A stretch of DNA of 64,000 nt from Pleurostoma richardsiae (Eukaryota > Ascomycota > Sordariomycetes > Calosphaeriales > Pleurostomataceae). The translations under genes were made by a program, and so were the position numbers. The notes beneath the pieces are model-generated. The model was not told where the DNA came from. It ran no database searches and saw only the letters and a program-made list of their open reading frames with translations. The stretch is taken from contig JANBVO010000037.1 in NCBI GenBank assembly GCA_030052745.1, positions 62,001 through 126,000 on the forward strand. The letters run 5' to 3'. This document shows, one piece after another, positions 1 through 10,953 of this stretch; the first letter of the stretch is position 1, and every line of letters starts with the position of its first letter.

Positions 1-528
1 GTAGATACTTCAGACAGGCCAAGGTGTCTGACCTTTCTTTCACTGTTGAGTTGTCAATATCGTTTCTACTCAACCTGCGGATTTCTGAATCCTTGCATAC
101 TTCTTCAACTCCACCATAGCGCGAACAGTGATTTCGATCGGCACCTTAGGGTCGATGCGATGCACGTAATATAGGTCAATGTAGTCCGTCTGGAGACGAG
201 CAAGGCTCTTCGCGCAGGCCTGGCGGATGAACTCGGGGTCATTGTTCGCCTTACCGTCGCCCAGGTTGCCGAATTTGGTGGCGAGGAAGACCTCGGCTCG
301 CCTCTCGGGGTGCCGCCTGAACCACTTGCCGACAAGGTCCTCACTGTCGCCGTAGGCGTCGGAACTATCCCAGAATCGTTCGCCGCGCTCATAGATGTAA
401 TCGAGGAATTTGAGGCGTTCCTCGTCGGACTGGACAGCACCGTAGAAGGCACTGAGGCCCATAAGGCCGAAGCCCAGTGCAGTGACTTGTGGTCCGTTCT
501 TTCCTAGCCGTCGAGTTGGGAGAGCCAT
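1..528 (-). CDS. Aldo/keto reductase, N-terminal half (runs off left edge)
   Basis: NAD(P)H-dependent reductase of the aldo/keto reductase superfamily, resembling the AKR13/yakc-type enzymes of fungi. The model is complement(join(<1..42,101..528)). Exon 1 starts at the ATG at 528 and gives the first strand and helix of the TIM barrel (LGKNGPQVTALGFGLMGLS), the catalytic Asp/Tyr segment (WDSSDAYGDSE, about residues 53-63), a Lys in LATKFGN, and YIDLYYVHRIDP with the catalytic His. A 58-nt intron (43-100, GTATGC donor, CAG acceptor) joins it to an exon reading ERKVRHLGLSEVS, the usual next strand of the barrel. The rest, about half of a normal protein of 330-345 residues, lies outside the window. 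Family assignment is firm; substrate is unknown. Confidence 0.9.
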
Positions 529-2329
529 TGTTCATAGAATGTCTAGTATGTGTAGTAGGGAAAATATGTTCAGTTTTGTAGTTAAACCCACTGATCTTCT
601 GTATATTAAGATTGCAATCTTATAAGCACAAGACCATAGGGGACTACACTTATATCTTCCGGTAGTCTGAACTCCTGTCTCCGGAAACTCCATGCTCGCC
701 TCTTACCCCGGAGTTAGCATTCCTGAAGACCGCAGGTCATGCCATAAGTCATTATTCAGCTCGTTGGACCAAAGTTTCGAAGGCCCTTTAACCCGGGCGT
801 GGCTTCCATGGCCAGCAATATCCATCAAGTCGTGTATGCACCCCGAAGTGCCCGCTGGTTGGAGCATCACTAAGCGCACACATGCGCTGCTACACTAGGG
901 TACCTTACGCCGACTTTGTCCGCGATTCGTCCGAAACCTGATCGGACTTTGCCTCATCGCCGTGCCGGATCACCGTGGGACAGCCGCTGAGAGTGAGCAT
1001 GATTTGCTGGATGGCGGACGACGATAAGTGGTGGGATTCAAAGTGATGGCCGATTTGTGGCCTCGTTGTGACATGTGTCTTAGTGGCGTATTACTAACAA
1101 GCAAGCGACTTCCGATTTCAAATCCCGGCCCAGCATGTAGTCTGCATGGCACCTGTTGGGGCAGCGCGGAAGCATCTGACAACGTATGACTCTCACGTTC
1201 CACGGAATACGACGACACAAGCCCAGACTCGAGTGTCGCGGGTGAGGTCTGACGCAAAGCAAAGAACGGGCGTGGCGACCGCAAATTCATCTGTGGTCAT
1301 TTGGAAAGACACTGAAAGTTATTGATGTACTGGCTCTAATGTTTAATTAAGTGATAAATTCCTATTTCTCTTAGATTATCATGAACATGCCATTACAATG
1401 CACTCGAGAGAGTGAAGATGGCTAGACCAGTGACAAGGCAGCCGTATCCCGAGCCGAAACCCAAGCGACTTCTCAGTTAGAGCCAATGGGCGCTTTTTGC
1501 GGCCTCGAGAGGCCTCGAGGTGCAAGCCGCGTTGGGGCGATGTGCTGCTCTGGATGATTCGACGGGGGGCTGCCTGTCATCGCCCAGGGGATCTACACTG
1601 GCAAAGTGCTCACTGCACTTTGCCTCTGCAGAATCCGCATCTCTAATGATATATAGTACTTGAATGGTGACTCTGCATGGCTAGGCACATACCTAGGCAC
1701 GCATGGTGTTGCCTGGAGTAGAGTACAGCAGCGGGTTAGCCGCCCTGGAAAGGATAGCAGTCGCAGAAGGCGACCAAACACAAGGCTATCCGCATTTCGT
1801 GGCACGTTTACCGGGAGCACACTGCAGTGGCAATCTTGTTTAACAAAGTACCTCGCCATCGTTTCCCCCGGATACACTTATATTCAAAACCGCGAGCCCC
1901 GACCCTTTTCCCCCCCGACACGAATTCCATCCAAGAGTCGACGCCGCTCGTCTCGGCGTTGGGTATCAATCAGCACGGTGGTGAGTGGAGCTCTTCCCAC
2001 CTCATCAGCCAGCCAGCTTATGAGGACACCACACCTTGAAGCTGCCCACCCTTCCAGTAGGACTAACGAACCATATAAAAGAGAGAAGCCACAGAATTAA
2101 CTTAACGCCCGAGCCCATGCGTGGCCTAAACCCATACATCCCCCCATTTCCGCCTAACGCTGCCACTGGAGAGATCTCGCCAGATGCAAAGAGATCCTAG
2201 CTCCAATAGACAGATGTAAGCCCATCTGCAACTATATAAACAACATCAAGAAAAATAACCCGTGAGAGTAAGGATCCCATCTCTAACCATGATACATCGT
2301 CCAGGTCCACATGCGCCCGCACCATAATG
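529..2329. other. Intergenic, no supported gene
   Basis: Only short overlapping open frames without family resemblance or a convincing splice pattern. The first few hundred bases are the promoter side of the aldo/keto reductase; the right end is the 3' side of the next minus-strand gene. A small direct repeat of GGCCTCGAG occurs near 1501-1520. I see nothing else. Confidence 0.5.
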
Positions 2330-3870
2330 TCATGAAGGCGCCGTTCCCTTTTCCTGTCCTGCCCGAACCGCCTCTTCCCCAGCTGCTCCTGTGTGTTCGG
2401 GAAGAAGTCTATCTGGACTCTGCTCCGGCGTGATTCCTTGTGGAAACTGGGTACCGATCGCTTCGATGGCTGCCGTGGCACGGAGCATCGATGCGATACC
2501 GCGCCCCGTCGGTTCCTCGCCTACAGAATGGCGCGCAGCCTTGTCGAGCTCAGAATTCATGGCGTTTGCGCTGTCTGGTGCCGGGATAGGATATTGCTGG
2601 GGAGGGACGTGGTGATGTTGATGCGGAGCGTACGGTGCATACGCAGTGTTGACCATGTTGGTCTGTATGCTTGCCGGCATGCTGCCGTGAGTGTTGGGCA
2701 CTGTGGACATGTGAACTCGAGTTGTGGGTTGGCTTGATTGCACATTTGGGTCTACAAGCGGCGGATTGCCAGGCAGGGTCGGCTGATTCATCGGCTGCGC
2801 TCCTGAGTAGCCAAAATAACCAAAGCCAGCTTGCGGCGGTTGAATGTTTGAGGGTACCTGAGCTGGGTATGGGCTGGTGAAAAGTGGCTGCACCGTTTGT
2901 GGGGGGTACCATAACGGCATGCCGCTCATGAGCACTGCTTGCTGGGTTGCGGTGTGGTTTGATATTGGAGCGGCCGGGAAGCCACCATGCATGCTTGCAG
3001 CCTGATGTGCAAACATGGAGCCAGGAACGCATCCAAGGCTACTTAAAAGCACGGCGGTGTGGGCATTCAGCTGCCCTGCCAAAGCGAGGACGTTTTCCTG
3101 GGCTAGGGCCAGGGGAGGTGGACACTGGTCATTTCGCACAGGCGAAATTCCAGCGGATGTCCCCACCGTGGGTGGCTGGACAGCCGCCGGTATGGCTGGA
3201 ATGTTGGGCGGTGAGGCGTCCTGAAGTCCGGACTGCAAATCGTCGCCTAAAAGGACCTCGACCTGCATCTCTTGGGCATCCTTTCCCTCGACAATTCGAC
3301 ATCGAGTGTTGTACACGGTTGGAACGTCTCCAGGCGGCGCAAAGCCACCCGGGTATTGCCATGTGAGCACTACCGACTCACCCTGCTCTTTCTGAAGTTG
3401 ATATTGTTTGACAGTTGAAGCTTTGATACAACTGGATTTGGATCTGCAGCGCTTGGAGTTTATGGCCCTAAAGTCCATGACGCTGGGAACGAAGAAGGCG
3501 ATCGGCTGTGACCGTGTCTGCGCCATGTCAGCAACCGTCTCAACTCTCCGATAGTCTCTGGGCCGGCATTGTCTAGGCATACCTCTTTGTCATATGAAGG
3601 CACGACGTCCGACCCGGTCCTCTGATCATCCTCGCTGGGGTAGCCACCTTTCTCGGCAGGGCTGGTGTCTGAAGGAGGCGGGGATGGAGGTAGCAGCCTC
3701 AATCGGTCATATATCGCCGCTATTTCCTCGTTGTGTGTAATCAACACATCGGCATCTACGACTTTCTTCTGCCCCAGGAACCTAAGGGCTTTCGGGAAGG
3801 TATCGAGTTGCTCGGGGATGATGGCATAGCGCAGACCCGACTCTATTTGATTGCGATCCCAGCCATCCAT
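2330..3870 (-). CDS. Hypothetical protein, Pro/Gln-rich C-terminal half
   Basis: Function not recognised. Model complement(join(2330..3517,3583..3870)), 483 residues. Exon 1 (96 residues) encodes an ordered-looking segment (residues about 1-45, helical, containing ALRFLGQKKVVDADVLITHN) followed by a Pro/Ser-rich acidic linker. A 65-nt intron (3518-3582, GTATGC donor, CTGAC branch, CAG acceptor) leads in phase 0 to SQPIAFFVPSVMDFRAI. From about residue 165 the chain is rich in Pro, Gln, His and Ala with no clear domain, as in disordered fungal regulatory proteins. The ATG at 3870 lies two codons after an in-frame stop, so either it is the start or an upstream exon exists. A different frame at about 2200-2410 is also coding-like, so the C-terminus is uncertain. 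Confidence 0.5.
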
Positions 3871-4753
3871 GCTTTCTCAGCTGACATTGTGGTTTCCTGG
3901 AGGCTGACCGCAAGGTTTGGTGATTCGCAAGGCCGCTCGGTCGGCGTCGCTCGGAGAAGATGGTATTGAGACGGGGGCTTGTTGACGGAGGGGCCGGCTG
4001 GTGGCCGAATCGTTCGCCGTGGCTGCGGGGGGGTTACACCGCAGAGGCACCCCGGAATCGAGCGCCTGGCAGCCGACCGCACAGGACTTGGTCTGCGAGG
4101 AGGCAGATGCGCAGTGCCGAAGGAACGATGGGTGTTGAAGGGTGAATGAATGGGCTTGTGATGATTGCAGAATGGCGACGGCGCAGATATGATGCTGGCT
4201 GAAGCAGGTCGCGATGCGCATAACATACAGCTGAGAGTACCTACCTACCCCACACGATCTGTAGCGCTGAGTCACCTGACTTCCTGCAAACACCTGCGTC
4301 ACTGAAGATATCAAGCAGGATGGACTTGCGGGATGGTGATACTGCTGAGTGTCATATGTACGCCGAATTGATCACCATGGGCATATTATTGTAAGTACCG
4401 AACACCTTGATATCTAATGTCTCGCCCTCCGTAATCCAGCACTTGGCCACAATAAGTGGTCGTATCCGCAGCCCGCGGCGGGTAAAGCGCAAGGTTTGCT
4501 TGTCACAAAGCTTACCTGCATAGGTGACCAGCACATCGCCTGGTGCCGGGACGTATGATGCCGCCTACGTCCTGCTACCAAAGCAGACATTGGGCGCGCC
4601 TCTGCAATTACGCTGCTGGTAGCATGGGCTCCGTGTCCTTCGTCTAATCCTTCTTGATCCCGAACTTTGGGGCGTTTGGGACATCCGTCTCCAGCTCTGA
4701 GAGAATGGAACCGCATGGAAAGAGATACTTTCATATTTCCGATGCCTCTTGAT
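3871..4753. other. Intergenic, no supported gene
   Basis: Lies between two minus-strand genes and should hold the 3' end of the gene at 4754 and the promoter of the gene at 3870. Short TACCTACC repeats occur near 4238-4246. No open frame here has recognisable content. Confidence 0.4.
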
Positions 4754-5817
4754 CTACGTCTTCTTCGATCTCTCTGATGCATCGGTCCTCCGTCCTGCAG
4801 CTGCCTTTCCGACACCATCACCGAGCTTTTCCTTTGTTCTATTTTGTTGCTCCTCTTTGTTCCTCGCTAGCAGTGCATAGTCGGCATCCGCCTGCCGCCG
4901 AGCGGCATTGACCTGCGCTGCCTCTTGCGCCTGATGCATCTGTCAGCGCCAGTCGAGATTTTCCCCAACACGCTTTCTTATCTCAACGCCAACTGACATT
5001 TGGCTTCTTCTGGGCCGTCCAGTAAGCAGGTCGGGGACTTGGATCTTCATCCAGGAGGAAGTCATCGACTGTCTCAATGAACTCCCGCCCTACAACTACC
5101 TTGTCCATGTCCTGCTGCTTTGGAGGCAGCATATAGAACTTGTTTGAGTAAGTCTTCATGTTCTTGCCAATTAGACTGACCTCGGTGGACTTGTCAGTAA
5201 CAAAAGTATCTCCAGACAAAACGCAGTGCTCCACCGGTGTTTCCTCACGGGACACAGCGAGGTTGAAGTTCTTGGCCAGACTCTCCGGGATAAAACTCTT
5301 GTCCGCCCACACGTCTACAATTACTTCGACGACATGAGTGCAGGCTGGGTTGGAGGGCTCCATGACCCACACCCATTTCACGGGTCTCTCTGCCATCCGC
5401 TATTCATGCGATGTGAGTTTTGGATATTCTCCTCAAGGATGAGAATCAACAGACCTTTTCCGCCTCAAGCTGTTCTCGAATCCTCATGTCCTTCACCGTC
5501 CGCACTCCATTTCCAAGGAAGCCAGCGACATTCGACATGTGCTGGAGCTTCAGCTGATAATTTATGTACTCATCGCGGTCTTGTGGCGTGATGTCGTCCG
5601 CCATTTCGAACCGATGCTCGTATCCGCGAGTCCAGTAGGAGGAGATATGTGGACGTCTGGGTCCCGTTCCATGCACCAGTGCTGCCTTCCGAGGACTAAG
5701 GAAAAAGGTGTGAGAGTCAGAATCAGCCCAAGGCAGACGAGGAGAGGCCCTGCCCACGCACTTATACAGGCTCATGGAGCGACCATCAAAATAAGGATCT
5801 CTGCTATTGGAGGACAT
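4754..5817 (-). CDS. Hypothetical three-exon protein
   Basis: Model complement(join(4754..4939,4998..5399,5455..5817)), 316 residues, joined by introns of 58 and 55 nt with GTCAGT and GTCTGT donors, both phase 0. The start is the ATG at 5817, which has an A at -3. Residues about 65-121 contain the helical stretch DITPQDRDEYINYQLKLQ and end at IREQLEAEK. Residues about 125-230 form a beta-rich segment (VIVDVWADKSFIPESLAK, then SGDTFVTDKSTEVSLIGK and VVVGREFIE) whose order faintly recalls retropepsin-like folds found in many fungal host proteins; I see no clear catalytic motif, so no enzyme activity is proposed. The last exon is a Gln/Arg/Lys-rich predicted coiled coil. The gene is divergent from the DUF6594 gene at 6309. 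Confidence 0.6.
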
Positions 5818-6308
5818 GATTGCCCTTTCCCATGTCACACGGGAAGGTGTCTGATAGGAGCGAGGAATAAGATTGGTCCGGAACGCTGTTGAGCACGTCG
5901 AATGAGGGTGGGAGACTCCGTAACGAGGGTTTGCTTAAGAGGTATCTATTACACTTTTTATGTGACGGCCAGAGGACAAGGCTGGGAGCAGATAGAAAAG
6001 AGAAGAGCCCCGAGTCCGCCAAAATGCCCTTTTGAGCGCCCCAGTGTCTGGTGAGGCTATGTATCGCCGATCACTGGATCACCTAGCTGCAGGCTGCATG
6101 CAGTGCTGCCCGATGTGCAGAAATGGTATGTACGAAATATGCACGTTACAGCTAGGCAGACCTCCATTCTCCGACAATTTTGACCCGGCAGGCAGTGTGA
6201 GGTCAGACCGCTAACGCCAACCGGCTGAGCATCGTGATAGTTAGCACATGGGTTGGCCGTCTCAACAACATTCCACCTTGCAAGGTTGCCCCCGAGATCC
6301 TGAGCGTC
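5818..6308. promoter_or_regulatory. Divergent intergenic region
   Basis: Separates two divergently transcribed genes, so it should contain both promoters. An additional 5' exon of the DUF6594 gene cannot be excluded: the open frame extends back to about 6234 without an ATG, and CTAAC near 6211 could serve as a branch point. No clear core-promoter motif is visible. Confidence 0.4.
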
Positions 6309-7318
6309 ATGGAAGGCTATGCAAAAGTTGCTCAGTTGATGGCGACACATGAGGACTTCGCCATCTTGCGCCGCTTCAAGTCTCTCAACTATCAGAACCT
6401 GCTTTACTTGCAAGCAGAGATTATCCACCTCGAACACGAGCTGGGCAAGATCGCAGACACGAACGCGCAGCATCCCGAGCGCGTGTTTTATGCGAGAGAC
6501 TGGTGGACCTTGGCGCATGCCAAGGGGAGGGATGCACGGCGGCAGTGGAAGAAGACGCTGAAGCTGCGGAAGAACTTGGCTAGTTACAGTTCGTTGGCGG
6601 AGTTCTCAGAGCGCCCTGAATGCCGTGCTCATGCGAGACATATCAGATGAAGCTTTGATGAAACAGGCGTATATCTCCCAGCTGGAAAGTCCAAATAAGC
6701 ACGATCTCACCTTCTTGCGGAGCTGGTTTGAGAGACCTTCGATGGGAGGCTTCCCGCTCAGAGGCTTGGATAGAGACGCTTGGCATCCAGCGGATGAAAC
6801 CGACCTTGTAGCCATAAAACCACGAAGGAGCCTCGACAGGTTGTCAAGATGGTTCTTCGATAAGGTCATGCCGCTGTACCATGACACTATCGGCTACAGG
6901 ATAACGGTGAGAAAGTGCTTGCCGCTTCAAGGCTTAACAACACATGCCTAATCATCTGCGAGACTGCAGGAACCGTCATCGCCTGATCTAGGCGAAGGGA
7001 TATATACGTATAGAGATTCCGTTCTGGTTGCAATAATAGACATCCTAACGACGGTCGTCGCCGCCATACTGCCCATACTCTCCATCGTCTTTCTCTACAT
7101 GTTCGAGTCAAATGGGGTGAAACTCGGTCTTGTGGTCGCCTTCTCGACAGTTTTTGCTCTGGCATTGGCGGTGATGACCAGCTCTCGAAAGATCGAGATT
7201 TTTGCTGCAACATCTGCGTAAGTCGCGTAACTATCAACGTGACCATATTCTATGAACTAATCCTGGTAGTTTTGCGGCCGTCAATGTTGTTTTTCTGACT
7301 AACAATGTGCTATCATAA
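6309..7318 (+). CDS. DUF6594-family membrane protein
   Basis: A fungal-specific family of unknown function: a cytosolic helical N-terminal part and C-terminal membrane helices. Model join(6309..6588,6638..6906,6970..7217,7270..7318), 281 residues. Family marks are MEGYAKVAQLMATHEDFAI at the start, FKSLNYQNLLYLQAEI, DWWTLAHAK, FLRSWFERPSMGGFPLRG, LDRDAWHPADETDLVAI and RWFFDKV. Exon 3 encodes two membrane segments (ILTTVVAAILPILSIVFLYM and GLVVAFSTVFALALAVM), followed by the usual FAAVNVVFL end. Intron 1 (6589-6637, 49 nt, GTTCGT donor, weak acceptor) is inferred because it restores both frame and family spacing (LASYN-ISDEALMKQ). The other introns have GTGAGA/GTAAGT donors. The ATG at 6309 may not be the true start. 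Confidence 0.78.
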
Positions 7319-7934
7319 ATCAAGACTACCTGTTTGGAAGTGAGTCTATGGGGTATGAAATCCGAAGACTGACTTCAAGGTACAGAGGGCAACAAGCAAT
7401 CAGGTTGAGGTTAGGCCTCGGTAGAGTCTAGGTCAAGGATGGCCACGAGCGTACGTGAGCAACGGCTCCTAATACTGCATGATACTGTTATCTACAACGT
7501 GCTCAGCTATCGGCAGTGAGGCTAGAACTTTTCCAGCTTCGCGTCCTTGCCAGACTTAGTGTTGTATCCCGTTCAGCGTTCATGATTTCTTCAGTATTGG
7601 CAATTATTATGAAACCTTGATGTGTAGCTACTTCAAAAACGACTCGAGATTTTCTTGAACCACAGTCAAGTCTATAATTTGCCACTCTAGTACTTGTAGC
7701 TGGCCTTTAATGCGGCTGGAATGTTGTCAACATCTTGTGACGGTGAGTTTCACCACGCGCCTGAGCACCAGTGGTGGTGTTCGCTGGCGCCCTTGATAGA
7801 TTGGAAAAGCCAGGGAGGATGGCTTCTTAAGATATTGGCAACGCGTTCGAATTGGCTATAGTAATTATCTTTTATCGGGGTGACCATGAGCCTCGGTGAA
7901 AGTGGAACTGCACGCGAGCCAGAACAGCGAGACA
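7319..7934. other. Convergent intergenic region, no supported gene
   Basis: Lies between the 3' ends of the DUF6594 gene and the minus-strand gene ending at 7935. Moderately AT-rich, with only short frames lacking family resemblance. It probably holds both 3' untranslated regions. Confidence 0.4.
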
Positions 7935-8985
7935 TTAAGAACTACCGCTATCAAGACGTCGGCTCCTGCGTTCGACAGCACGACCCTTGGCCCTCATCAC
8001 GTCAGCCTTAGTCGGGTACTCGAACTGGTCCCACACATCCTTCAGCCGCTCGTCTGGCGCATTTGGAGCGAGCGGCTTCCTCTCCCATCTGCTGCGGTAT
8101 ATACCCGTATTCTCGATAGGCTCCTCCGGGTCCTCCCGCCTTGTATTCTTCTCGTCACCAAGCAACGGCAAGAAGCGTGGGTCCGGCGTCTCAGAAGTCA
8201 GAAACTGTAGCAGCTGTTGCTTCTGGTCGTCGAGGAGCTGGTATATCCGGTATGTCACATCGTACCGGTCGGAGTGGAACCAGACGGAGTCCGGCTGCAC
8301 ATCTGGAGAAGCTGCTGGGTCCCGCCTGTCAAATAGAACAACACCTCCTAGGATCCGTGCTTCCGCCCAGAACCCAACCATGTCGGCAACACCGTTGGGG
8401 TACTGCTCATAGTCGACGTACCATGCGTGCCGAAAGAGCGTCGGCCATGCACCGCCAGGAAAGAACTCCCAAAATTGATCGTCTTTAAACGGTACCCAAG
8501 AGGAAATACCGTCTTCGCTGTGAAGATCCGACCCAAGATTGAACAGCTGAACAGCGATCTCATGGACTGCCACAGCCGTCACTTCAATCAGGCGTGTCTT
8601 GAAAGCCCTCGATCCAGGCGACATAGCGCGGTAGGCGGCGATGAGCTATAAAATGAAAGTGAGCGGCGGCGCCGAAAGTAAGGACCTTGAGGGAATATCT
8701 CACCGCAACATCTAGATACAATTTGCCTGGTTCAAATGCATCCCAGAATGCGCGCGCCTTCTCCAAGATACCAGGGCAGAGTTCCGTATGGGCACCATGG
8801 ATCGGGTGCCCATCGGGCAATCCGCCGTTGGCGGTATCTTGAACGACATCTGCGAGAGGCAGCCCGTCTATGATCTGAGCATAGGTTACCTTGGACATTT
8901 CTGTTGAAAGTACATTTGATATTGCGCGACTGAAAATGTCGTAATGAGATCCGCTTAAACTACTGGTGATTGATACTTTGCTCAT
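7935..8985 (-). CDS. Conserved fungal protein of unknown function
   Basis: Model complement(join(7935..8645,8704..8985)), 330 residues, with one 58-nt phase-0 intron (8646-8703, GTGAGA donor, TAG acceptor). The protein looks soluble and ordered, without signal peptide or membrane helix. It has the composition of a conserved family: an N-terminal helical segment ending in AFWDAFEPGKLYLDVA, a central block with WPTLFRHAWYVDYEQYPNG, then GFWAEARILGGVVLFDRRD, VWFHSDRYDVTYRIYQLLD and EEPIENTGIYRSRWERKPL, and a basic Arg-rich end. I recall similar uncharacterised proteins in Sordariomycetes but cannot name a domain. No catalytic motif is evident and function is not assigned. The intron is well supported because both flanking exons continue the same helical pattern. 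Confidence 0.8.
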
Positions 8986-9309
8986 TCTGGGTGACGTTAA
9001 TGATGTTAAGAATCTCTATAGGTAACTACCACTCGAGCCAGTCATCAAGGTGAAGGAAGACCAGCCAAAAGGTTGACAATTAGTAATTAAGAAATAAAGT
9101 TCGATCGGCAAGACGAAGACTGGCACTTGATGCCTGCCAGGTGGTAGGTATCAATAGGCTGCTCAAGATCAGTTGGTCTTAAATGGGTGGCTGGGTTTCC
9201 GGCTGCATAAGTACTTAAGTTATCTATTATCGGAGCTTCTTTTATCGAAAATAATCTCTTCTGATTCAACAATCTATAGCAAGCGCTTAGCCTAGCTGCT
9301 ATGGTATGG
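8986..9309. other. Short intergenic region
   Basis: Between two minus-strand genes. AT-rich and without coding signal. It should include the promoter of the gene at 8985 and the 3' end of the gene at 9310. Confidence 0.4.
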
Positions 9310-10953
9310 CTATGTCTTCACGACACCGTCGGCTATCTTCCACAACTCAGCCCCTGATGCATCCAGAACTTGCAAGTATGGCGAGGCATTAGAGAAGATA
9401 ACCGTCGCGCCTTCACCAGTAGTGTTCGAGTGCCACAGCTGGCCATTACTGTCGGTCTCTACCAGATCACCATCCGTACCAAACGAGATCTTGCACAGCG
9501 AGCCATCCGACCCGCAGTTTGAAGACGGCACACTACTCGCCCACTTGACCACCCAGGCGTCGCCCGTGGTGTCGAGGCCGACGACGTTGCCGTCGCCCTG
9601 GATCTGGGCGTGAAAGCCATGCAGACTCGCAATCAAGCTAGTCTCCGCGTCTACTGATAGGGCTCCAGCGGCGAAGGACAGACTGGCAGGCAGAGGGTGA
9701 GAGAGGCACATCCAGACTGTGGCGTTGTCGGGAACGGAGGTGAAGTCTGACTGGAGGTCCAGAGGACCGGTGACACTGGGGAGGTAGACAATAAGTTGCT
9801 CGTTGTCGTTGAACGATGTCTGTACTTGTGCCTGACACGAGCTTGCGTCTGCGAACGACGAGCTTGGAGTCGTGACTTGGGAGATGTCGTTTCCGGTGAC
9901 CTGTAAACGGAGTCAGTGCACTCGATTGTCGTGGGTGAAGGGGGCGTCTCTTACAGTCAGTCCTTCACTCCACCCGTTGACGACGACCGAGAATCCAATG
10001 TTGCCGATGAACTTGTTGTTCAAGATCTCTGCTGGGCCAAAGTAAACTCCTGGGTGTGGGTTCGACCAGACCTTGCTACCGATTCCGATGCCTAGGGTGA
10101 AGAGTCCTGAGCCACGGCCCACAAAGGTGTTGTCGCTGACTACAACGCCTGAGTAGTTGCCGCCATAGGATGCATCCACCATATTCAGCCCGCCGAAGCC
10201 AAGGTCCGTCTCGGAGGACTCGATGATATTGTGGGTGAAATGCGTTCCGGGAGCACCAAAAGCGACAATACCGCCGTCAGTTGAACCAGTGATCTGTGGG
10301 CTTGTCAACTTTCCTGCTCCATCTTCCCCTCACGGGTTCCTTTCACTCACGTTATTATAACTAACGTTGCTATTGATGCACTCAAAGCTGATACCGTCGG
10401 CCCACCTCGCATTACCCTCAGCGTCCGTTCCCTCATTTCCGCACGGTCCGATGGTGTTGTATGTCACGGTGCCCTCCCTGCAAGGGTTGTCATCCTGCCC
10501 ACTGCCGATGTAGTGCATGCAGCTCCAACTTCTAGTGTTCTTGATTACATTGTAGCTAACGACCTGGCCGGCGGCGCCTCCGCCCACCTCAATCAGCGCG
10601 TCTCCGCCGAAAATGCCGGCATTGTGCCGGTTGCCGTCGACCTGCAGGTTGAGGACCTTCACACCGGACATAGCACGGCCCCAGATTGCGCTGCTGATGT
10701 TGCTGCCCGGCTCGATGATCACCGTGGCGCGGGTGTCATCCACCGGGTAGCCTTGGGTGGACAGCTCCTGGTTTGCGGCAGTGAATGTAATGCTGCTGTC
10801 AGTGATGCTGATGACAGCGTCCGGGCAGAGCTGGACAACAGCGCCGGTGCCGCCGGCTTGTAGGGCCGCATTGACGGTAGAGGCTGGCCCAGAGGATATG
10901 CAGGCCGCGGCGGCCAGGCCAGCAAAAGCAGCAAATGGGAGGATACGTGACAT
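9310..10953 (-). CDS. Secreted parallel beta-helix protein with lectin-like C-terminus
   Basis: Model complement(join(9310..9900,9955..10293,10351..10953)), 510 residues; introns of 54 and 57 nt, both phase 0, with GTAAGA/GTGAGT donors and CAG acceptors. Residues 1-17 form a signal peptide (MSRILPFAAFAGLAAAA). Residues about 20-315 repeat short strands of the right-handed parallel beta-helix (pectate-lyase-like) fold, seen as successive turns such as VKVLNLQVDGNRHNAG, VSYNVIKNTRSW, VTYNTIGPCGN, VSYNN, THNIIESSETDLGFGG, VVSDNTFVGRGSG and EILNNKFIGN. Residues about 400-510 contain QGDGNVVGLD and TDSNGQLWHSNTTGEG, the QxDxNxV-type pattern of bulb (mannose-binding, beta-prism II) lectins. Role is probably binding or cleavage of an extracellular polysaccharide; catalytic residues cannot be assigned. 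Confidence 0.82.

Noticed and set aside
6309-6951. Apparent frameshift in the DUF6594 gene
   Set aside because: A 49-nt intron at 6589-6637 restores frame and family spacing, so a break is not needed.
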